Source: Acidobacteriota bacterium
GTDB taxonomy: Bacteria; Acidobacteriota; Terriglobia; Terriglobales; Acidobacteriaceae
Direction of reading: 5' to 3'
Length of the DNA stretch: 6,809 nt
Assembly (NCBI GenBank): GCA_021798235.1
Contig: JAJZMO010000205.1
Coordinates: 1 to 6,809 of the forward strand
Positions 1-5,144 of the stretch are shown piece by piece. The number at the start of each line of letters is the position of its first letter. Position 1 is the stretch's first letter. Below the pieces are notes generated by a model, which did no database searches, was not told the origin of the DNA, and was given only the letters and a program-made list of their open reading frames with translations. Position numbers and translations under genes: made by a program.

Positions 1-992
1 TAATCCGGGTCCGGATAGAGGCCGCGATCGACCATGGTCGTCAGTACGGTGCCGGGAACAGTGGCGGCCATCCAGCCGGTGGTTTTGTAGCCCGGTGTGG
101 AGATTTGTGCTGCCGTGGCCTGCACTTTGGGGGCGGGCGTCAGCATCCAGCCGTGGGCCAGCGTCCAGTCATCGGCTGCGTTCTGCACCAGCGGCTTGCC
201 GCTCACCACCGGCTGCGCTACGGGCTGCGAAAAGGGCGCTGCGGACTTGGGCATAATTGAGGGATCTTGCGGCGCGTCGTAGCCAACCTGACCGTAAAAT
301 TGCACGGGCCAAGGCTTGGAGCCTTCTTCAAACTCAATGAGAGAAAAATCTGGCCGGTGCGTGTAGAGCGATTGAATCGCTGCTGCATCCAGAGCGTGCC
401 GCTCCACGGTGAGGGCGGCGATCTTGCCGCCGAAGTGTTCGCCTTGGCTCCACGGCAGTTGCACCGGAGCCAGGGACAACTGGGCGCTGACAGGCCCAAA
501 GACTAGGCGCGCGCTGGCTGCCTGCGCGCCATCCACGTAGAGGCGCGTGGTGGTGCCATCGAAGGTTGCCGCCAGCAGGTGCCACTGCTGCGGGGTCCAG
601 GCAACAGTGCTGGGGAGTTCGTTGTTCTGGCCCATCCAGAGGACGACCTTGCCGCCATCGACTCCCAGGAAGCGTGCATACTCACCCGTGGACTCGCCCA
701 TACCGGCAAAGAGCGTGGGCGCTGCGGTTGCCTCACTGCTGCGCACCCAGGCGGTCAGGGTCCAAGGGGAATCAGCGCCAAAGAGCGTGTCCTTCTCGGA
801 CATCAGCTTGTCCAGGCCGCGTCCCCCTTGCAGAAAAACGGCGTTGTAGGGGCCGTAGACGTAGGAGTAGCCCAAGCGTTGCGGCTTTTTCCACCATTGT
901 GCCTGTGTGGGGACTGCTGTGGCCACCCAGCAGAGGACGGCTATGGCGAGCAAGAAGGTGCGCGTGCGATGAGGTGTGCGGAAGCACTGCAT
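1..992 (-). CDS. Secreted LamG-domain / glycoside hydrolase family 2-like protein, N-terminal part
   Basis: The frame is open from an ATG at 992 to the window edge: 330 whole codons plus two bases, so the C-terminal part is missing. AGGAG ends 5 nt before the ATG and supports this start. Residues 1-31 look like a signal peptide: basic N-terminus, hydrophobic FLLAIAVLCWVATA, and a likely cut after TQA. Residues about 50-215 resemble a LamG/concanavalin-like jelly-roll domain, with WTLTAWVRS near 77-85 and WHLLAATFDG...RLYVDG near 137-155. From about 275 the sequence resembles the start of GH2 enzymes of the exo-beta-glucosaminidase/beta-mannosidase type: W.LAHGW, then GWMAATVPGTVLTTMVDRG and YPDPDY at the edge. 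Such enzymes remove sugars from the ends of polysaccharides or glycans; LamG domains often bind carbohydrate. The catalytic glutamates lie outside the window, so activity and substrate are inferred. It starts 51 nt after the ada-like gene and may be read with it. Confidence 0.8.
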   Translation of the reverse strand, partial: MQCFRTPHRTRTFLLAIAVLCWVATAVPTQAQWWKKPQRLGYSYVYGPYNAVFLQGGRGLDKLMSEKDTLFGADSPWTLTAWVRSSEATAAPTLFAGMGESTGEYARFLGVDGGKVVLWMGQNNELPSTVAWTPQQWHLLAATFDGTTTRLYVDGAQAASARLVFGPVSAQLSLAPVQLPWSQGEHFGGKIAALTVERHALDAAAIQSLYTHRPDFSLIEFEEGSKPWPVQFYGQVGYDAPQDPSIMPKSAAPFSQPVAQPVVSGKPLVQNAADDWTLAHGWMLTPAPKVQATAAQISTPGYKTTGWMAATVPGTVLTTMVDRGLYPDPD

Positions 993-1043
993 AGGGACTC
1001 CTGAACTGGCAGCGGTGGGGAGCACTGCTCTTGAAAATGAGAT

Positions 1044-1757
1044 TTACTCGTTCGCCTCCAGATATAGCAGAGTCCGCTTGCGTTGCACACCCCAGCGGTA
1101 ACCAGAGAGCCGGCCATCCGAGCCGACTACGCGGTGGCACGGGGTGAGCAGCGCGATGGGGTTCTGTGCGCAGGCGCGGGCCACGGCGCGCGCAGCCTTC
1201 GGCTGGCCGAGCGAGGCGGCCAGTTGCGCGTAGCTGACCGTTTGTCCACGCGGTATTTGCCGCAGCGCCTGCCAGACGCACTGCTGAAAGGCTGTGGCGC
1301 GGATGTCCAGCGGCAACTCAATGCTGCGTGGATGCTGGGAAAGATGCGAGAGCACTTGCAGAAGCGCTGGAGCCAATCCGACGGCATCCTGCGTGATTGC
1401 TGCCTGCGGAAACTCCTGTTGTAGCTGCGCCGCCAGTTGAGCCGGGCCGTCGCCAAGCGCCACAGAACAGATACCACGCTCCGTTGCTGCGACCAAAATA
1501 TGTCCCAGAGCACAAGGTGCGGTTGCGTAGCGGATGTTTTGCTGCGCGCCACGTGCCCGATACTGCGCAGGTGTCATGCCCAGCGAGGATTGCGCCTGCG
1601 GGTCGACGTGGCTGGGGCAGGAGGGCCGACAGTAAATGCCCGTCGTGCGCACGGCATAAACAAATTGCCCATCGGCGCTGGCGTCGCGCGCGGCAATCTG
1701 TCGCCAGGCTGCGGCGGCGTCGATGGCGTGGTGGGAGCGGTTCACAATTCCCAGCAT
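1044..1757 (-). CDS. Ada-type methylated-DNA--[protein]-cysteine S-methyltransferase, internally deleted
   Basis: A 237-residue protein that should repair O6-alkylguanine by moving the alkyl group to its own cysteine. Residues about 77-237 form a complete Ada/Ogt methyltransferase domain: RYATAPCALGHILVAATERG (77-94 region), GQTVSYAQLA (171-180), the active-site motif PCHRVV with Cys207, and SGYRWGVQRKR (218-228). Residues 13-50 match the start of the Ada phosphotriester-repair domain (DGQFVYAVRTTGIYCRPSCP), including Cys43 and Cys47, the counterparts of E. coli Ada Cys38 and Cys42. The next stretch (SSLGMTPAQYRARG, 57-70) matches the end of the AraC-type HTH. The rest of the zinc domain, with the Cys69/Cys72 counterparts, and most of the HTH are absent; E. 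coli Ada has 354 residues. Methyl-dependent transcription control is therefore probably lost while O6-guanine repair may remain. The ATG start has only a weak ribosome site. It follows metK after a hairpin. It could also be named ogt-like, so no symbol is given. Confidence 0.93.
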   Translation of the reverse strand: MLGIVNRSHHAIDAAAAWRQIAARDASADGQFVYAVRTTGIYCRPSCPSHVDPQAQSSLGMTPAQYRARGAQQNIRYATAPCALGHILVAATERGICSVALGDGPAQLAAQLQQEFPQAAITQDAVGLAPALLQVLSHLSQHPRSIELPLDIRATAFQQCVWQALRQIPRGQTVSYAQLAASLGQPKAARAVARACAQNPIALLTPCHRVVGSDGRLSGYRWGVQRKRTLLYLEANE

Positions 1758-1869
1758 GACAGCTTCGCTGTGGGTTGCCTATCCGAATCTTGCCCGTAAA
1801 AGAATTTTTTCAGCGCAAAGCAAAGGGCAGGCTGCGCGCCTGCCCTTTGTCTGTTTGCTGCGGAATGGA
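1758..1869. other. Intergenic region between metK and the ada-like gene
   Basis: This gap holds the metK 3' hairpin (1821-1849), an A/T-rich run (agaatttttt, 1801-1810) and a small inverted repeat, ACAGC-TTC-GCTGT at 1759-1771, directly in front of the ada start codon. In the ada transcript that small stem would lie where the ribosome binds. No clear Shine-Dalgarno or strong -35/-10 pair for ada is visible. Confidence 0.5.
1821..1849 (-). terminator. Hairpin terminator after metK
   Basis: A perfect 11-bp stem (CAAAGGGCAGG at 1821-1831 paired with CCTGCCCTTTG at 1839-1849) encloses a 7-nt loop. It begins 21 nt past the metK stop. Read on the minus strand, the stem ends in CCCTTTG followed by CTTTGCGC, so the U-tract is imperfect; the plus strand has a T-rich tail as well. 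It most likely ends the metK transcript and separates it from the ada-like gene. Confidence 0.75.
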
Positions 1870-3051
1870 TTACTTCTTGGCTCCCGCCAGTTCGCCTTTG
1901 ACGCCGGCCTGCTCGCGCAGGGTTTTGGCCTTGTCGGTCGCCTCCCAAGTGAAGTCGGCGTCGGTGCGGCCAAAGTGGCCGTAGGCTGCCGTCTTGCGAT
2001 AAATGGGACGGCGCAGCTTCAGGCTCTCGATGATGCCCTTGGGCGTCAACTGGAAGTTGGCGCGCACCAACTCCTGCAACTTTTTGGCATCGACCACACC
2101 CGTGCCGAAGGTGTCGACCAACACGCTGACCGGCTCCGCCACGCCGATGGCGTAGGCAAGCTGAACCTCGCAGCGATCCGCCAGACCCGCGGCCACAATG
2201 TTCTTGGCGATATAGCGTGCCATGTACGCAGCGGAACGATCCACCTTCGTCGGATCCTTGCCCGAGAAGGCACCACCGCCGTGCCGACCCATGCCGCCGT
2301 AAGTGTCCACGATGATTTTGCGTCCGGTCAGGCCGGTGTCGCCCATTGGCCCGCCGATGACGAAGCGGCCCGTGGGATTGATGTGGTACTTGGTGTCGGC
2401 GTCGAGCAGGCTGGCCGGAATGGTGGCCTGAATGACGTGCTTCAAAATATCGGCGCGCAACTGCTCGGTGCCGATCGTTTCCGCGTGCTGCGTGGAGATG
2501 ACCACGGCATCGACGCGCACAGGCTTGTTGTTGGCGTCATACTCCACGGTGACCTGGCTTTTGCCATCGGGACGCAGATAGCTCAACTGGCCGCTCTTGC
2601 GCACTTCCGTCAGGCGACGGGTCAGCTTGTGCGCCAGCGAGATGGCCGCCGGCATCAGCTCTTCGGTCTCGTTGGTCGCGTAGCCAAACATCATGCCCTG
2701 GTCGCCCGCACCGCCGGTATCCACGCCCATGGCGATGTCGCCGGATTGCTTGTTGATGGTGGAGATAACGGCGCAGGTGTTGGAGTCAAATCCATAGAGC
2801 GCATTGTCATAGCCAATGGCGGCAACCACGCCGCGCACCAGCGATTGAAAGTCCACGTAGGCGCGTGTGGTGATCTCCCCGGCGATGACCACCAGCCCGG
2901 TGGCCGTCAGTGTCTCGCAAGCCACGCGGCTCTGTGCATCCTGCTCAATGCAGGCGTCCAAAATGGCGTCGGAGATTTGGTCGGCGATCTTGTCGGGATG
3001 GCCTTCCGTGACGGACTCCGAAGTGAATAAGAAACGGTCCTGATGTGACAA
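1870..3051 (-). CDS. metK: S-adenosylmethionine synthetase (methionine adenosyltransferase)
   Basis: This cytoplasmic enzyme makes S-adenosylmethionine from methionine and ATP, releasing phosphate and pyrophosphate. At 393 residues it has the normal family length. Signatures are intact: GHPDK (17-21, ATP and metal binding), [12 protein letters not shown] (114-125) and the P-loop-like [19 protein letters not shown] (258-276), plus a conserved C-terminal [12 protein letters not shown] (351-362). The start is a TTG codon, chosen because [20 protein letters not shown] is the normal MetK N-terminus and GGAGG (3060-3064) lies 8 nt upstream. The gene follows the RodZ-like gene by 104 nt on the same strand, and a hairpin follows it. 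I recognise no SAM riboswitch in the leader. No truncation or frameshift is seen. Confidence 0.98.
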   Translation of the reverse strand: MSHQDRFLFTSESVTEGHPDKIADQISDAILDACIEQDAQSRVACETLTATGLVVIAGEITTRAYVDFQSLVRGVVAAIGYDNALYGFDSNTCAVISTINKQSGDIAMGVDTGGAGDQGMMFGYATNETEELMPAAISLAHKLTRRLTEVRKSGQLSYLRPDGKSQVTVEYDANNKPVRVDAVVISTQHAETIGTEQLRADILKHVIQATIPASLLDADTKYHINPTGRFVIGGPMGDTGLTGRKIIVDTYGGMGRHGGGAFSGKDPTKVDRSAAYMARYIAKNIVAAGLADRCEVQLAYAIGVAEPVSVLVDTFGTGVVDAKKLQELVRANFQLTPKGIIESLKLRRPIYRKTAAYGHFGRTDADFTWEATDKAKTLREQAGVKGELAGAKK

Positions 3052-3059
3052 ACGCTGTT

Positions 3060-3064
3060 CCTCC
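3060..3064 (-). promoter_or_regulatory. Shine-Dalgarno of metK that fixes a TTG start
   Basis: GGAGG on the minus strand lies 8 nt before TTG at 3051-3049. No ATG fits the conserved MetK N-terminus, so this site decides the start. Confidence 0.85.
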
Positions 3065-3155
3065 AGCTAGGATGGGCGGGCGCAGGCTGGCTTGCGCCAA
3101 CGGCCCGGCATGAATCAAACGCCCGGCGCAGTTGCTCGCCTGCCGGACACTGCTC
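3065..3155 (-). other. GC-rich, possibly structured metK leader
   Basis: Between the RodZ-like stop and the metK ribosome site are two potential stems: GGCGCA/TGCGCC (3079-3084 with 3093-3098, 8-nt loop) and CCGGC/GCCGG (3123-3127 with 3142-3146). GCCCGGC also occurs twice in direct order on the plus strand (3103-3109 and 3121-3127). The conserved cores of SAM-I, SAM-II or SAH riboswitches are not recognisable to me. There is no U-tract after the stems, so a simple terminator is unlikely. Confidence 0.35.
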
Positions 3156-3764
3156 TTAGGGTATCAAAGTTTCTGGGTGCTCTTGCGGTTCTTGTTGGTG
3201 CGGGGCAGGGGAAGGATGTTTTCTGTGCAGCTTTTGTGCGGATACAGAGGGCTGCGCAGCCGGTGCGGCTGTGGGTTCGCCGACGGGAACCTGCGCTGCA
3301 TACACGGCAGGAACCTGCGGGATCTGTGCGCTGTTGGCGCGCATGTGCAGATAGCTCCAAACAAACCAGCCAAAGCCGGCCAGCAACAACAGCAATACTC
3401 CCACACCCGTCCAGCGCAGGATGGAAAAGTGCGCCGACGGCGTGGAAGCACGGTTGGTGGAAACATTCAGTGCGAATGCGCTTACGCCCGCCTCTGCGAG
3501 CTCGGCGGCATCCTTGCGCGCTTCGGTATAGCGACGCATCCACTCCACTTCATCCAACCCCAGGCAGCGCACGTAGCCGCGCGCAATCCCTTTGCTCAAA
3601 ATGCCGCCGGGGAGTTGGTCGAAGCGCTCGGCTTCCAAGGCTTGCAGATAGCGTATGGTGACTTTGGTGGTGGCGGAGATACTGTCCAGCGTGATGCCGC
3701 ACCGCTCGCGCTCACGCTTGAGCTGCGGTCCGAAGGACTTCTCTGGATTGGCCGGGTTTTGCAC
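3156..3764 (-). CDS. RodZ-like helix-turn-helix, single-TM protein
   Basis: A 202-residue protein when started at GTG 3764. Residues about 11-79 form a RodZ-type HTH domain: FGPQLKRERERCGITLDSIS, then TTKVTIRYLQALEAERFDQLPGG and KGIARGYVRCLGLD. One hydrophobic segment follows at about 116-139 (LRWTGVGVLLLLLAGFGWFVW). The tail to the stop is low-complexity, rich in Pro, Ala, Gln and His. In well-studied bacteria RodZ binds MreB through its cytoplasmic HTH fold and helps maintain rod shape; a DNA-binding role has also been reported for such proteins. The usual C-terminal RodZ beta domain is absent, so this is a short member and its role is inferred. The frame continues upstream to an ATG at 3884, but those 40 residues are unlike the family. 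GTG is preferred because GGGAGG lies 7 nt before it. It lies upstream of metK on the same strand. Confidence 0.83.
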   Translation of the reverse strand: MQNPANPEKSFGPQLKRERERCGITLDSISATTKVTIRYLQALEAERFDQLPGGILSKGIARGYVRCLGLDEVEWMRRYTEARKDAAELAEAGVSAFALNVSTNRASTPSAHFSILRWTGVGVLLLLLAGFGWFVWSYLHMRANSAQIPQVPAVYAAQVPVGEPTAAPAAQPSVSAQKLHRKHPSPAPHQQEPQEHPETLIP

Positions 3765-3771
3765 GCCGTAG

Positions 3772-3777
3772 CCTCCC
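3772..3777 (-). promoter_or_regulatory. Shine-Dalgarno deciding the GTG start of the RodZ-like gene
   Basis: GGGAGG on the minus strand is 7 nt before GTG 3764-3762. The upstream in-frame ATG at 3884 has no comparable site, and the extra residues do not resemble the family. Confidence 0.75.
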
Positions 3778-3843
3778 GCCTGCAGGTTCTGCTTCCGAAC
3801 CCCACACAAAACACACTTCGAATCAGGATGACAGATTGCTCTG

Positions 3844-3872
3844 TCTATCCGCCAAAAATTCCACAGTCGCAA
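3844..3872 (-). promoter_or_regulatory. Candidate promoter of the RodZ-like gene
   Basis: On the minus strand TTGCGA (3872-3867) is separated by 17 nt from GATAGA (3849-3844). The -35 matches TTGACA at four of six positions but the -10 is poor. The position, about 80 nt before the GTG start and next to an inverted repeat, is reasonable. This is a pattern match only. Confidence 0.3.
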
Positions 3873-3894
3873 GCAGATTTCCACAGAAATCTGC
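3873..3894. repeat. Perfect 8-bp inverted repeat in the divergent intergenic region
   Basis: GCAGATTT (3873-3880) and AAATCTGC (3887-3894) are exact inverted copies around CCACAG. The repeat lies in the 240-nt region between the divergent RodZ-like gene and permease, next to a candidate -35. It could be an operator for a dimeric regulator or a short RNA hairpin. No T-run follows on either strand, so it is not an evident terminator. Confidence 0.6.
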
Positions 3895-3971
3895 CTTCTT
3901 CAACACAATCGGCTGCAATCCGTGGAAAATGAGCGCTTTCTGTGCAAAAAACCGGCTGGTGCGCTTCGCCC

Positions 3972-3977
3972 TATACT
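3972..3977 (+). promoter_or_regulatory. Candidate -10 element of the permease gene
   Basis: TATACT at 3972-3977, overlapping a second TATA-like hexamer (TATAAG), lies about 27 nt before the ATG at 4005. It would give a short leader that includes AAGG (3992-3995), 9 nt before the start. No good -35 hexamer is visible at the usual distance. Confidence 0.45.
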
Positions 3978-4004
3978 ATAAGGGAGATTGCAAGGCAAAG
4001 ACAA

Positions 4005-5108
4005 ATGCATAAGTTGATTCTGGGCAACCTGCTGCACCGACCGCTGCGCTCCCTGCTGAGCTTGGCCGCCGTGGCCATTGAAATCGTCATGATCCTCTGC
4101 ATTACCTCGATTATGCTGGGGATTCTCAACGACTCCAAATCCCGCACCAACGGCATTGGCGCCGACATGGTGGTGCGCCCGGCCAACGCCAGCTTTCTGG
4201 CCGGCTTTGGCGGCGCGCCGGTTCCGGCCAAGATCGCGGGCGTGTTGGACAAGCTGCCGCATGTGGCCGTGGCTGCGCCGGTGATCGTGCAACTGACGCT
4301 GGGCACTTCGGTGGAGAACATTTTCGGCATCGACTACAAGAGCTTCAACGGCCTGCGCCCCTTTGTATTTCTCGAAGGCACACCGTTTCAAGGGCCGGAT
4401 GATGTCATTATCGACGACATCTTTGCCGCCAGCGACGGCGGCCATCACGTCGGCGAGACCATCGAGATTCTGAAACACCCGTTCCGCATCTGCGGCATTG
4501 TGCGCCACGGACGTGGCGGCAGAAAATACGTGCCCATCACCACGCTGGGCAGCATGATCGGCTCGCCCGGCAATGCCTCCATCTTTTACTTGCGCACCGA
4601 CGGCACGCAGTTTGAACCCGCCGTGCGGCAGGAGATTCTCTCCACGCCCGGCATGGCGGATTATCAGGTGCAGACGATGGAAGAGATGCTGTCGCAACTA
4701 ACGCCGTCAAAGATTCCTGCGTTGACCATCAGCCTGAATGTGGTCACGGGGATCGCAGTGCTCATCGGATTTTTGGCGATCTTTCAATCCATGTACACAG
4801 CCGTGATGGAGCGGACACGCGAGATTGGCATTTTGAAATCGCTGGGCGCTTCGCGTGCGTATGTGGTGGCGCTGGTGCTGCGAGAGACGGGCCTGCTGGC
4901 CTTGGGCGGCGTGGGCGCGGGCATTGGCTTGAGCTACGGGGTGCGCGCCGTGGTGCTGCATCGCTTCCCGACGATTCCATTTGTGATTACGACGCATTGG
5001 ATGCTGCAAGGCTCACTGCTGGCTCTGGTCGGAGCCTTGCTGGGCGCGCTGTACCCGGCCTTTAAGGCCGCGCAGAAAGACCCCATCGATGCTCTTGCCT
5101 ATGAATAA
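4005..5108 (+). CDS. ABC transporter permease, MacB/FtsX family
   Basis: A 367-residue inner-membrane protein with the layout of this family. There is an N-terminal membrane helix (about 17-41), a large extracytoplasmic MacB-PCD-like domain (about 45-235, with GIGADMVVRP at 50-59), and three C-terminal helices (about 243-265, 289-311 and 335-354). The cytoplasmic loop ERTREIGILKSLGASRAYV (269-287) is the FtsX signature that contacts the ATPase, and the C-terminus PAFKAAQKDPIDALAYE is typical. Such permeases work with an ABC ATPase in mechanotransmission or export of lipids, peptides or drugs rather than classical import. No ATPase, membrane-fusion protein or second permease lies beside it here, so partner and substrate are unknown. 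The ATG at 4005 is preferred to one at 3942 because the family N-terminus begins there, AAGG lies 9 nt upstream, and the earlier start would place the -10-like sequence inside the gene. Confidence 0.92.
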   Translation: MHKLILGNLLHRPLRSLLSLAAVAIEIVMILCITSIMLGILNDSKSRTNGIGADMVVRPANASFLAGFGGAPVPAKIAGVLDKLPHVAVAAPVIVQLTLGTSVENIFGIDYKSFNGLRPFVFLEGTPFQGPDDVIIDDIFAASDGGHHVGETIEILKHPFRICGIVRHGRGGRKYVPITTLGSMIGSPGNASIFYLRTDGTQFEPAVRQEILSTPGMADYQVQTMEEMLSQLTPSKIPALTISLNVVTGIAVLIGFLAIFQSMYTAVMERTREIGILKSLGASRAYVVALVLRETGLLALGGVGAGIGLSYGVRAVVLHRFPTIPFVITTHWMLQGSLLALVGALLGALYPAFKAAQKDPIDALAYE

Positions 5109-5116
5109 GGCCGATG

Positions 5117-5141
5117 TGTATTCCCCTCTTTGGGGAATACA
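5117..5141. terminator. Bidirectional hairpin between convergent genes
   Basis: TGTATTCCCC (5117-5126) and GGGGAATACA (5132-5141) form a perfect 10-bp stem with a 5-nt loop. It sits between the permease stop (5108) and the stop of the minus-strand membrane protein (5145). Neither side has a long T-run, so ending may be factor-aided, but the placement fits a shared terminator. Confidence 0.8.
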
Positions 5142-5144
5142 GAA

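Noticed and set aside
1020..1030. Palindrome GAGCA-C-TGCTC before the GH2-type gene
   Set aside because: Five-base arms are expected by chance at this frequency, and the site has no T-run or clear promoter context.
1811..1818. A GCGCAAAG-like sequence resembling part of an Ada-binding box
   Set aside because: It is only a partial match, lies on the strand facing away from the ada-like gene, overlaps the metK terminator region, and the protein here lacks most of the DNA-binding part.
1723..3030. A 435-codon open frame on the plus strand
   Set aside because: It lies wholly opposite metK and part of ada, and its protein is a low-complexity Gly/Ala/His/Val sequence without a recognisable family. 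It is a shadow of the GC-rich codon pattern of metK.
3079..3098. Intrinsic terminator upstream of metK
   Set aside because: The 6-bp GGCGCA/TGCGCC stem is not followed by a U-tract on the minus strand and stands only about 15 nt before the metK ribosome site.
3857..3929. Replication origin based on DnaA-like boxes
   Set aside because: Only two near matches and one poorer one occur, with no AT-rich unwinding region and no dnaA, dnaN or other origin-linked gene nearby.
3900..4697. A 265-codon open frame on the minus strand opposite the permease
   Set aside because: Its translation is an Ala/His/Gln/Arg-rich composition typical of an antisense shadow, while the permease on the other strand is a clear family member.
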